Assembly: GCF_003268005.1 (NCBI RefSeq)
Contig: NZ_CP014213.1
Location: 2,253,501 to 2,317,500, forward strand
Direction of reading: 5' to 3'
DNA: 64,000 nt
Source of the DNA: Methanosphaera sp. BMS
GTDB taxonomy: Archaea > Methanobacteriota > Methanobacteria > Methanobacteriales > Methanobacteriaceae
A model generated the notes under the pieces. That model was not told the origin of the DNA, made no database searches, and saw only the letters and a program-made list of their open reading frames with translations. The position numbers were made by a program, and so were the translations under genes. Shown piece by piece: positions 8,946-16,599 of the stretch (position 1 is its first letter; the number at the start of each line of letters is the position of its first letter).

Positions 8946-9123
8946 TTCAAATCTTTTATATTTTAATTTATATCATATGCAATGATTTAAATTATGAATA
9001 TAATCTATTCATTTTATTGACCTTTTATAGGTTTTTGCTTATCGGATACTAGTTATCTAGTAAAAAATTCATTTGGTTTTTTCAAATGATGACTTTAAAA
9101 TTAATAAAAAATATTCACAAAAC

Positions 9124-9147
9124 TTAATTTAGGCAAGCCTAAATTAA
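9124..9147 (+). promoter_or_regulatory. DtxR-type iron-box palindrome before feoB
   Basis: Two perfect 11-base arms, TTAATTTAGGC and GCCTAAATTAA, separated by AA. The core TTTAGGCAAGCCTAAA is the DtxR/IdeR/MDR1 style of iron operator. It ends 18 bases before the feoB ATG, where it would cover the transcription start or leader. No DtxR-family regulator gene lies in this window, so the protein that binds it is inferred. Confidence 0.72.
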
Positions 9148-9165
9148 TAGACGAAGAGGTATAAT

Positions 9166-11190
9166 ATGGCGAAACTAAAATTTTTACTCGCCGGTAATCC
9201 GAACGTAGGAAAAAGTACCCTGTTCAATCATCTAACGGGTATGAAACAACACGTTGGAAACTGGCCCGGTAAAACAGTAGAACGTAAATCTGGTAGTTTC
9301 AAATTCGATGGAAACGAAATCGAAGTAATAGATCTTCCAGGTAACTATAGTTTAACCCCATATTCAGTAGAAGAAATAGTTTCACGTGATGCAATAATTC
9401 ATGAACCAAACGATGCTGTTATAAACATCATTGACGCGGAAAATATTCAAAGAAACTTATACCTAACATTACAAATCATGGAAACTGGTGCTAATACAGT
9501 TTTATGTGTAAACATGTTAAACTATGCTGAAGATGTAGGGTTTGAAATCGATCTTAAAAAATTAGAAAAAACATTGGGAATACCTGTAGTAGTTGTAGAT
9601 GCAAGAGAAGCAGATGGAATTGATGAATTAATCAAAAGAACCATCGAGACTACTAAAAAACCAACTGACAACTCAAAAGACTTGTCCTATGGTATTGAAT
9701 TAGATGATCAGATAGAAGAAGTCAAAAAATTATTCCCAAATCTAAAGATGGGTTCAGCACCTGATTCATGGGTAGCTGTTAAATTACTTGAAGCAGATGA
9801 TGAAGCACTAGACTTGGCAGAAGCATCTCCAGACAAGGAAAACTTAAGAAAATTAACAGAAATCCGTAAACAATTAGAAACTGAATTTGACGATAAAATT
9901 GATGATGTATTTATTGACGCAAGATATGCAGAAATTGACAATATAATGAAAAAATGTGTCAAAAAACCATCAGGTGAAAATGAAACACTTACAGATAAAA
10001 TTGATAAAGTAGTAACTAATAGATTCATTGGAATTCCAATATTCTTATTTATCATATTCTTTGTATTTTTCATTACATTCAAAATCGGAGCCCCATACCA
10101 GGACTTCATTGATTATCTATTCGGATTATTGGGTGACTGGTTATTAGGATTCTTCGGAGAAGGTTTAATATCCTCATTACTAGTCAAAGGTGTAATCGGT
10201 GGAGTAGGTTCTGTATTAACATTTGTTCCTATCATATTCATATTGTTCTTCTTACTAAGTTTAATAGAAGATTGTGGATATTTAGCTAGAGCAGCATTTG
10301 TTATAGATAGGTTAATGTATAAATTCATGGGATTATCTGGTAAGGCATTTATTCCATTAATATTGGGAATTGGTTGTAATGTAACAGGGGTTATGGCTAC
10401 AAGAACATTAGCAAATGAAAGTGATAGAATCTCAACAATACTCGCATTACCTTTCATTTCTTGTAGTGCAAGAATTCCAATATATGCATTGTTTACATCA
10501 GTATTCTTTGCTGATCCAATACAACAGAGTGTAGTGACATTCGGATTATACATAGTGGGAATGATTGTATCAGTCATAGTTGCAAAAGTACTTAAATGTA
10601 CAGTATTCAAGGATGATTCAGCACCATTTATCATGGAACTGCCACCGTACAGAATTCCAACACTTAAAAGTTCCCTATTGCACATGTGGGAGAGAGGTTC
10701 CCTTTTCATTAAAAAGGCAGGAACAATAATTTTGGGTGTTTGTGTACTTGTATGGATTTTAAGTAACTTACCACCTGGTGTTGAAGAAGCATCAATTAAC
10801 AGTGTCCTTGGTATGTTCGGTAGTATAATAGCACCTATATTTGCACCATTAGGATTCGGATTCTGGCAAGCAGCGGTAGCATTCGTAACAGGTTTACTTG
10901 CTAAGGAAACCGTTGTAAGTACATTCGGAACATTATTTGGTGTAGGTGAAAGTGGATTGGAAGCAGTATTACCTGTACTATTTACTCCACTGTCAGCATT
11001 GTCATTCATGATGTTCTGTTTATTAAGTGGTCCATGTGCAGCACACTTCGGTACTGTTAAACAGGAAACAAACTCATGGAAATGGACAATTCTCTCATGG
11101 GGAATGTGTTTCATAATAGGATATGTAGTGGCATTAATAATATATCAAGGTGGATTACTCATATTAGGGCCTAATTCACCATATGTATAG
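9166..11190 (+). CDS. feoB: FeoB, GTP-gated ferrous iron transporter
   Basis: 674 residues. An N-terminal G domain carries the P-loop GNPNVGKST (residues 10-18), a G2 region QHVGNWPGKTVE and the G3 motif DLPG (56-59). A helical linker of about residues 170-285 follows. The membrane part has two Gate-type halves, with the cysteine-bearing segments LGIGCNVTGVMATR and SCSARIPIYALF, and LLAKETVVSTFG near the C-terminus. It imports Fe2+, needed here for the many iron-sulphur clusters of Ehb. Ribosome binding site AAGAGGT precedes ATG 9166. A palindromic iron box sits directly upstream and a stem-loop overlaps the stop. Confidence 0.97.
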   Translation: MAKLKFLLAGNPNVGKSTLFNHLTGMKQHVGNWPGKTVERKSGSFKFDGNEIEVIDLPGNYSLTPYSVEEIVSRDAIIHEPNDAVINIIDAENIQRNLYLTLQIMETGANTVLCVNMLNYAEDVGFEIDLKKLEKTLGIPVVVVDAREADGIDELIKRTIETTKKPTDNSKDLSYGIELDDQIEEVKKLFPNLKMGSAPDSWVAVKLLEADDEALDLAEASPDKENLRKLTEIRKQLETEFDDKIDDVFIDARYAEIDNIMKKCVKKPSGENETLTDKIDKVVTNRFIGIPIFLFIIFFVFFITFKIGAPYQDFIDYLFGLLGDWLLGFFGEGLISSLLVKGVIGGVGSVLTFVPIIFILFFLLSLIEDCGYLARAAFVIDRLMYKFMGLSGKAFIPLILGIGCNVTGVMATRTLANESDRISTILALPFISCSARIPIYALFTSVFFADPIQQSVVTFGLYIVGMIVSVIVAKVLKCTVFKDDSAPFIMELPPYRIPTLKSSLLHMWERGSLFIKKAGTIILGVCVLVWILSNLPPGVEEASINSVLGMFGSIIAPIFAPLGFGFWQAAVAFVTGLLAKETVVSTFGTLFGVGESGLEAVLPVLFTPLSALSFMMFCLLSGPCAAHFGTVKQETNSWKWTILSWGMCFIIGYVVALIIYQGGLLILGPNSPYV

Positions 11191-11222
11191 GTATAATAAA
11201 CATACCTATCTTTCTCTTTTTT
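11187..11222 (+). terminator. feoB terminator
   Basis: An eight-base stem (ATAGGTAT, 11187-11194, with ATACCTAT, 11202-11209) overlaps the feoB stop codon and is followed by a T-rich run. The zinc-ribbon genes downstream may still be read by read-through. Confidence 0.6.
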
Positions 11223-11243
11223 AGATTATAGGAGGGAAATATT

Positions 11244-11294
11244 ATGATTATTGGAATAAATACCAAAAAAGTTAAAATAAAATCAAAAAAATAA
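11244..11294 (+). CDS. possible 16-codon leader peptide ORF
   Basis: An ATG with an excellent ribosome binding site (AGGAGGG, 11230-11236) opens a 16-codon frame: MIIGINTKKVKIKSKK, basic and then stopped. It lies between the feoB terminator and two cysteine-rich genes. It may be a leader peptide or a decayed gene start. No family is known to me. Confidence 0.25.
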   Translation: MIIGINTKKVKIKSKK

Positions 11295-11327
11295 ATATCT
11301 TTACTAATTAATAATGGAGGAATTATA

Positions 11328-11525
11328 ATGCAATGCATGTTATGTGGATGTAAATTTGACTTAGAAGAGGCATCCAAATGTGAATGTAATTGTGCTTTTG
11401 GTGGATGTGGGGGACAAAATGTCAAATGTCCAAATTGTGGATATGATACTCCGGTACCAAGAGAATTAAGACCTAAAAATAATTCAAATATAATGAACAA
11501 AATCAAATCATCATTACGAATATAA
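11328..11525 (+). CDS. small zinc-ribbon/rubredoxin-like protein 1
   Basis: 65 residues with ten cysteines: CxxC at 3-6 plus Cys8, a CxCxC set at 18-22, Cys27, and CPNCGYD at 34-40. The first and last CxxC pairs would build a zinc ribbon or rubredoxin-like site. The CxCxC middle could bind a second metal or a cluster. The C-terminus is basic. Ribosome binding site GGAGGA precedes ATG 11328. The next gene is a tandem paralogue with the same layout. Position behind feoB suggests a role in iron handling (FeoC-like accessory or iron sensor), but this is inference from context. Confidence 0.8.
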   Translation: MQCMLCGCKFDLEEASKCECNCAFGGCGGQNVKCPNCGYDTPVPRELRPKNNSNIMNKIKSSLRI

Positions 11526-11543
11526 ATCAAATGAGGTATATAC

Positions 11544-11756
11544 ATGGCTATTTGTAGATTATGTGGACATGAATTTGATGAAACAAAAGAGGAATTACTT
11601 GAATGTAATTGTGGTTGTGGATCCGATAAGGTACTATGTCCAAACTGTGGTTATGACGTAAGAGTCAAATCAAACGTTGCCAGAAGGCCTAAGACTGAAG
11701 AGGAAATGGGTTTTTTTGGTAAATTAATTAACAAATTAAGAATGGATACTAATTAA
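11544..11756 (+). CDS. small zinc-ribbon/rubredoxin-like protein 2
   Basis: 70 residues with the same plan as its neighbour 18 bases upstream: CRLC at 4-7, a CNCGC set at 21-25 and CPNCGYD at 32-38, followed by an amphipathic basic C-terminus (FFGKLINKLR). It lacks the extra cysteines of the first copy (Cys8, Cys27), so the pair has diverged after duplication. Ribosome binding site GAGGT precedes ATG 11544. Its function is unknown. A metal-binding partner of the Feo system is a reasonable guess. Confidence 0.8.
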   Translation: MAICRLCGHEFDETKEELLECNCGCGSDKVLCPNCGYDVRVKSNVARRPKTEEEMGFFGKLINKLRMDTN

Positions 11757-12079
11757 TACTATATTTATTTATTCTTAATAGTTTTATTTCTAATTTTATT
11801 TCTAATATTACTTTCAACGCTTTAATTTACTTTAGTAACTTTTTTATAACATTTTTTAAATTTTTCACACTTTTTAATTCATAACTCTCCCTTTATTGCC
11901 TACATGTTTTATTGTTTTTTATCTGTTTTTTAAACAGATTATCTTTAAATATCTTACTTTTAAACTAATTTCTTTGCTTTTGTTATATATTCCTTCGGAT
12001 ATAATAAACATTAATTAATTAATATATTCTAGATTTAAACTATAATTTTTTGATAATTTAAAAATAGGGGTATGATAAT
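11757..12079. other. gene-free interval after the zinc-ribbon genes
   Basis: AT-rich sequence beginning with T-runs that may end transcription. I see no ORF, palindrome or RNA gene here. The next ORF candidate is at 12080. Confidence 0.4.
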
Positions 12080-12216
12080 ATGAATGGAATAGCTTGTTTG
12101 TTTATTGGTGGGATTACGGCATATCTCTAAAAGGATTTCTGGGAGAAAGTGGCATGGCTACTTTAATTAGTATAATCGTTGGATTTATGGTAATGGGCTT
12201 TATCGCCACATTGTAG
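12080..12216 (+). pseudogene. broken small membrane protein ORF
   Basis: An ATG at 12080 behind AGGGGT opens a frame reading MNGIACLFIGGITAYL and stops at 12128. The next frame continues at the same place with GFLGESGMATLISIIVGF and a second hydrophobic stretch to a stop at 12214-12216. Joined by one frameshift near 12125-12133, they would give a protein of about 45 residues with two membrane helices and a glycine-rich pattern. It could be a decayed gene, a sequencing error, or two chance ORFs. Confidence 0.35.
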
Positions 12217-12435
12217 GCAAGCTAAACAGGTAATTTTTTTATCCTCATTTTTTGATGTTTAATGTTTGTCATGTAAGATATCGGTTAATTTATCTTTCTG
12301 GTTGTTAAGAATCAAGGTTGATGGTTATCAAAATGTTAAGGATAATTTTTCTTTATAATTAAATAATTCTAAAAACTATAAAAAGGGTAAAAAAAGATTA
12401 AAGATGTGTGATTGCATATTTATCATGGGATTAAA

Positions 12436-12620
12436 GGGTATTGTCAATATTATCATTTATGTGGTGAAATGGGATTTTTTCATTTTACTTTAATTTCCAG
12501 GGTAAGTAACAATACCCATTTTGATAATATGCGGGTGGTACTTTTTACCACTACTACTTATTATGTAAGGGGTAGTATATAAAGATTACTTTATAGTTGT
12601 TAAATAATTTTTTACTTACC
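12436..12620 (+). ncRNA. candidate structured RNA region (complementary segments)
   Basis: Several perfectly complementary segments lie in a gene-free stretch. GGGTATTGT (12436-12444) pairs with ACAATACCC (12509-12517). ATATTATC (12447-12454) pairs with GATAATAT (12523-12530), crossing the first pair as in a pseudoknot. GTGAAATG (12464-12471) pairs with CATTTTAC (12481-12488). GTGGTA (12535-12540) pairs with TACCAC (12546-12551). An inner hairpin is CTTA/TAAG with outer ACTAC/GTAGT (12550-12576). GGTAAGTAA (12501-12509) pairs with TTACTTACC (12612-12620). Not all can form at once, which may mean alternative folds. Strand is assumed. This was read by eye only. Confidence 0.35.
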
Positions 12621-12694
12621 AATTTTTTTTATCAACTTTAATTTAAATAATTTATTTTTTGCTAAGTTTTTCTTGATTTTCTTTTTGAAAAAAA

Positions 12695-12703
12695 TTTTAT
12701 ATA
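12695..12703 (+). promoter_or_regulatory. TATA-like element before the DUF5612 gene
   Basis: TTTTATATA in a purine-preceded context (AAAAAAATTTTATATAGT), about 60 bases before ATG 12765. With the usual 25-base spacing, transcription would start near 12725, leaving a leader of about 40 bases. Confidence 0.4.
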
Positions 12704-12764
12704 GTATATCCCTTAAACTTATTATTAGAACTCAATTATATATTATCTTTGAAAGGATGTAACA

Positions 12765-13415
12765 ATGACCAATGCAATGAATATAAAAGCAATAGAAAAA
12801 CCGGGTGTTTTAAGTAAACTAACCAGTTTTATTGCTAAAAGAAACGTTAATATAGTCTATACTCAAGTATATAGGGAATCTTCAGAATATGCTTCAACAT
12901 ATATAGAAGTAGAAGATGTTGATGATTTCGATTTATTAGTTAAAGATATCGAATGTATTGATGAAGTGTTGAGCGTTAAAAAATCACCATCAATGGATAA
13001 AATCTGGGGAAAAAGAATCATCATTATCGGTGGGGGTGCCCAAATATCACAAGTTGCATTAGGTGCAATAACAGAAGCCGATCGTCATAATATCCGTGGC
13101 GAAAGAATAAGTGTCGATACATTACCAATTGTCGGTGAAAAGAAGTTAACCGAGGCAGTAAGGGCTGTATTGTCCCTTCCACGTGTCGGCGTATTGGTTC
13201 TTGCCGGTTCATTGATGGGCGGTACGATTGTCGATTCCATCAAGGAAATCAAACAGCATAGTGATATAAAGATTATCAGTTTGAATATGGTCGGTTCCGT
13301 GAGGAATTATGCTGATTTGGTCGTAACTGATCCTGTTCAGGCAGGAGTCATGGCAGTAATGACCGTTGCCAATACTGCCAAGTTTGACATTGATAGGGTT
13401 GATGAAGTTTTATAA
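12765..13415 (+). CDS. ACT/DUF5612 domain protein
   Basis: 216 residues. An N-terminal ACT domain (about 4-75; EKPGVLSKLTSFIAKRNVNI) is followed by a Rossmann-like segment starting at RIIIIGGGAQISQVALGAI (about 86-104). The second half has repeated short hydrophobic strands (VGVLVLAGSLMGG, DIKIISLNMVGS). This combination matches the DUF5612 family of methanogens, thought to sense an amino acid, but no function is established to my knowledge. Ribosome binding site AAAGGATG precedes ATG 12765. The 1 kb upstream holds possible regulatory RNA structure. It converges with the gene on the minus strand at 13451. Confidence 0.82.
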   Translation: MTNAMNIKAIEKPGVLSKLTSFIAKRNVNIVYTQVYRESSEYASTYIEVEDVDDFDLLVKDIECIDEVLSVKKSPSMDKIWGKRIIIIGGGAQISQVALGAITEADRHNIRGERISVDTLPIVGEKKLTEAVRAVLSLPRVGVLVLAGSLMGGTIVDSIKEIKQHSDIKIISLNMVGSVRNYADLVVTDPVQAGVMAVMTVANTAKFDIDRVDEVL

Positions 13416-13450
13416 TCCATTTGTTTTTGCTGATTTTTTTTCACTTTTTT

Positions 13451-14494
13451 CTAGGATTTCTTTTTTTCGTTAACCGGGCATTTTTCTAATTTTATGTATT
13501 CATTTATTGATTCACGGGTAGTGCCTATTATTAATTTGTATATTTTTATACCGGAGTCTTTATACAGATATTCTTCACATACACCAGAAGCAATAACCCT
13601 TTCATTATTCTTTACAATTCCCGTATAAGTATGAGTAAATGATATTATACTTTCAATATTTCTGGGTCTACCTTCTAAAAATTCAACATTGCTTATTGTA
13701 TATGTAGCTGGATTGTCATAAGAAAGTGAATCATTAATTATGTCACATTTTATCCTAATCTTTTCCAATTGATTAATGCTGACATTCTCCTCGATATCAA
13801 TTTCATCCTCTTTTCTGTTTAATAAAATATCAAACAATGTATTATTAATAACTCCCCTATTATTCTTACGTGATTCATACCATTTGAATTCATTAAAACT
13901 CATGGAATCATCCTTTATACGCTTATTATAAACAAATTCCCAATAATCATCCCCAATAGCATCCAAGCATACATTTTTATCATTCTTTGCATTTGAATAA
14001 AATTCAATTGCCCTTCTATGTTCATCCAGTCCGAATACTATAAAATCAATATCCGATGTTTCATTTTCAAGACCAATCAATGAAGAACCGGTAACACCCA
14101 TATTTTCATAAGCAATGCCTGCACAATCATGAAATGTATCAGACAATAAACAAATCTTCTCATAAAGGGATGATTTGTTTCTGTTTTCCCTGATTTTTTT
14201 CAATCCTAGAATAGGATCATATACTTCAACGACATCCTCCTTTAAAACACCCATCATTTTTTTATTGATTATATTCCACTCGAATAAATAATCAGGATGA
14301 TTCCTTTTTAAATAATCATATGCCTCATTGCTGTTAACCTTTTTATATCTAACACCATCCAAAACTCTATCTCCATCATCACACGGCACATATCTCAAAA
14401 ATGCAATATAATGGGTTTTCGGATGATTATAGCTGTTTGCCGCAAAAAATAGATTGTCCCTAGTTTTTAAATAAAATCTTGTATTGACCTTCAT
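13451..14494 (-). CDS. nucleotidyltransferase-fold protein
   Basis: 347 residues. A central polymerase-beta-like nucleotidyltransferase motif, GVTGSSLIGLENETSDIDF (about residues 130-148), gives the GS and DxD metal-binding residues. The N-terminal 120 residues form a separate domain with YDYLKRNHPDYLFEWN. The C-terminal region, after a 'FLEGRPRNIESIISFTH' stretch, is beta-rich. The target is unknown. It is much longer than the minimal MNT proteins elsewhere in this window and has no HEPN neighbour. The gene stands alone between convergent and divergent neighbours. Confidence 0.75.
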   Translation of the reverse strand: MKVNTRFYLKTRDNLFFAANSYNHPKTHYIAFLRYVPCDDGDRVLDGVRYKKVNSNEAYDYLKRNHPDYLFEWNIINKKMMGVLKEDVVEVYDPILGLKKIRENRNKSSLYEKICLLSDTFHDCAGIAYENMGVTGSSLIGLENETSDIDFIVFGLDEHRRAIEFYSNAKNDKNVCLDAIGDDYWEFVYNKRIKDDSMSFNEFKWYESRKNNRGVINNTLFDILLNRKEDEIDIEENVSINQLEKIRIKCDIINDSLSYDNPATYTISNVEFLEGRPRNIESIISFTHTYTGIVKNNERVIASGVCEEYLYKDSGIKIYKLIIGTTRESINEYIKLEKCPVNEKKKS

Positions 14495-14570
14495 GATAAC
14501 CCCTCATATCTTAGTTTAATCTATGTCCATTATCCATTAAATTATTATGTGATTAAAGATATAAGTTAAT

Positions 14571-15158
14571 ATGAAAATTTATGGAATGGATATGATGCAG
14601 TATTTAAAATGGAATGATGGCAACAAATATGATGGAAGCCAAATAAATCCATCATGGGCTTTTAGGGAATTTGCAGTTAAAGATTCAACAATAGTCTCAT
14701 GGGTTGGCCCCATGGATATTCAATCAGACAACCTTATAGACTATGAAGATGTAGGATTGGATATTAAGGGAAATAAGATGTTACACTTTATAGTAGAACA
14801 CTTTGATGAACAGCCGGGTAACCTACGCCTAATATATCATAGGCAGCGATTGCTTGTTATGATAACAAGAGACATCCTAAAGGATTATTCTGTGGATACA
14901 ACTCAAGACGGGGATGACATATTCATAGACAATAAGAAGTTATCCGTATCAATAGCATCGGCATCAATAAGTTCAATGAAGATACATTTTGCATTAAACA
15001 TCACTACACAGGGAACACCGGATGATGTGGAAACCTCAGCACTGGAGGATAATATGGATATGAATGAATTATCTGCCTTACAGGATAAAATAGCAAATGA
15101 ATACATTCATTTCATGGATGATATTGAAAAGGACATAACAAAGACAAAAGTATTTTAG
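14571..15158 (+). CDS. DUF366 family protein, first gene of the queD-queE operon
   Basis: 195 residues matching DUF366: the KYDGSQINPSWAFREFAVKDSTIVSWVGP block at residues 20-48 is the family core, with the conserved DGSQI and WA residues. It lies directly upstream of queD (stop codon within the ribosome binding site of the next gene) and queE. The genomic link suggests a part in preQ0/archaeosine synthesis or a linked pterin-like step, but no biochemical role is known to me. No strong ribosome binding site is seen before ATG 14571 apart from a distant GTGAT. Confidence 0.82.
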   Translation: MKIYGMDMMQYLKWNDGNKYDGSQINPSWAFREFAVKDSTIVSWVGPMDIQSDNLIDYEDVGLDIKGNKMLHFIVEHFDEQPGNLRLIYHRQRLLVMITRDILKDYSVDTTQDGDDIFIDNKKLSVSIASASISSMKIHFALNITTQGTPDDVETSALEDNMDMNELSALQDKIANEYIHFMDDIEKDITKTKVF

Positions 15159-15167
15159 GTGATTAAT

Positions 15168-15659
15168 ATGATGAAAATAAATTTAGATGGAATACACACG
15201 AACTTACGTTTTTCAGCAGCACACATGGTAATAGGACACCAGTCCTGTGGAAAGATACATGGACACAGTTACATAGTGGATGTTGAAATAGAGGGTAAAC
15301 GTACCGGACAATTCGGATTTGTAATAGACTTCAAGGTATTAAAGGACATCACACGAAAAATATGCAAATCACTCGATCATAGGGTGCTAATACCATATGA
15401 CAGTCCTGATTTAAACGTAACGTTTGAGGATGACAATTCAATAGAGTTCACTGTACTTGACTGTCTGGAATATAAGCTACCAAAACAGGATGTAGTACTG
15501 CTTCCAATAGAATCCACAACTGCAGAATCTTTATCCACATACATCACCGAAAAGATCGTTGATGAACTGGAGGATAAGGACACTTTAAATTACATCGAAG
15601 TACAAGTCAATGAGGGAATAGGACAGGGTGCTTCATATCGTAAATACATAGAACTTTAA
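15168..15659 (+). CDS. queD: QueD-like 6-carboxytetrahydropterin synthase
   Basis: 163 residues of the 6-pyruvoyl/carboxy-tetrahydropterin synthase family. The zinc ligands are His19 in FSAAHMV, and His31 and His33 in GKIHGHSY, with the catalytic cysteine probably Cys27 in QSCGKIHGH. A conserved C-terminal Glu lies in VQVNEGIGQGASY. The frame runs back to a GTG at 15159, but GGTGAT at 15158-15163 is followed four bases later by ATG 15168, so that start is used. It produces the pterin intermediate used by QueE for preQ0, the precursor of archaeosine in tRNA. Confidence 0.9.
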   Translation: MMKINLDGIHTNLRFSAAHMVIGHQSCGKIHGHSYIVDVEIEGKRTGQFGFVIDFKVLKDITRKICKSLDHRVLIPYDSPDLNVTFEDDNSIEFTVLDCLEYKLPKQDVVLLPIESTTAESLSTYITEKIVDELEDKDTLNYIEVQVNEGIGQGASYRKYIEL

Positions 15660-15690
15660 TTATTTCTTTAATAAATGGGGAGGTTTTACT

Positions 15691-16386
15691 ATCACGGTCA
15701 ATATTAGTGAAATATTTTCAAGTATACAGGGAGAAGGAAAATTCATAGGTAAACGACAGATATTCATACGATTTGCAGGATGCAATATTGACTGTAAGTA
15801 CTGTGATACCTTGGAGAGCAAATCCTTCGATACGGGCAAGTCTTATTCTTATGAACAGTTGAATGATGAGATTCAATCTTTAATGACCGAAGATTTCCAT
15901 TCATTGGAAATAACCGGTGGAGAACCGCTTGTTCATGCGGAATATATTAAGGAATTCTTAAACACATATCCATATCCGGCAATGCTTGAGACAAATGCAA
16001 CACTGCCTGATAATCTACTGCTATTGAAGGATGTAATCAGCATAGTCTCTATGGATATAAAATTACCCGAACATTTTGATGATCAATTACAGTGGAAACA
16101 GGTGTATTTAAATGAGTTGGAATCAATCAGGATTATGCAAAAAGAGAATATGGATTATTATCTTAAGATTGTCGTAAGTGATGATACGCCTTTGGAGGTT
16201 ATCCAAAAAATACTTGATGACTTAACAAAAATTCAATCAGATGACATATTGCTGGTCATTCAACCTGTAAGTCCTATGGAAAAATGGACTGATAAGACAC
16301 ACCTGTTTGAAATATCCGAACTTGTGGGTAAGTATTATCCCGTATCAATCATTCCTCAGATTCATAAGTACATGCAAATCGATTGA
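15691..16386 (+). CDS. queE: QueE, 7-carboxy-7-deazaguanine synthase (radical SAM), non-AUG start
   Basis: The homologous sequence begins at 15691 (VNISEIFSSIQGEGKFIGKR) and contains the radical SAM motif C31-x3-C35-x2-C38 in GCNIDCKYCDT. There is no ATG, GTG or TTG in frame before the TTG at 15811, which would remove the cluster motif. GGGGAGG (15677-15683) is placed seven bases before an ATC codon at 15691, so ATC is the best start. ACG 15694 or ATT 15703 are alternatives. This gives about 231 residues, normal for QueE. Either a rare start is used or the base was mutated or misread. The enzyme forms the 7-deazaguanine ring for archaeosine. Confidence 0.85.
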   Translation: MTVNISEIFSSIQGEGKFIGKRQIFIRFAGCNIDCKYCDTLESKSFDTGKSYSYEQLNDEIQSLMTEDFHSLEITGGEPLVHAEYIKEFLNTYPYPAMLETNATLPDNLLLLKDVISIVSMDIKLPEHFDDQLQWKQVYLNELESIRIMQKENMDYYLKIVVSDDTPLEVIQKILDDLTKIQSDDILLVIQPVSPMEKWTDKTHLFEISELVGKYYPVSIIPQIHKYMQID

Positions 16387-16599
16387 TTCATACCACTTTC
16401 CTCTTTTTAAATATTTTTTAGATTTGACCATCGCTTTTTTTTTCGATGAATATTAATTATTAAACGTTACAATTTCATGACTTACCTTTTTGACAAATCC
16501 AATAATTTTTAAAAAATATTATTATAACTTAAATCATAAATAATATTATTTGATAAGAATTACTAGTCTTATAAATAATTAATATAAGAGGGAAATATC

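Noticed and set aside
10113-11114. 333-codon ORF on the minus strand opposite feoB
   Set aside because: It lies fully inside feoB on the other strand. Its composition (Asn, Pro, Ser, Thr-rich) is what the mirror of an A-ending codon gene gives, with no domain or ribosome binding site.
15811-16386. queE starting at TTG 15811
   Set aside because: This would delete the QGEG segment and the CxxxCxxC cluster motif, which are present in frame upstream.
16568-16577. CTTATAAATA as TATA box of adhesin 1
   Set aside because: Transcription would start at about the ATG, yet a ribosome binding site lies between. The promoter is more likely further upstream.
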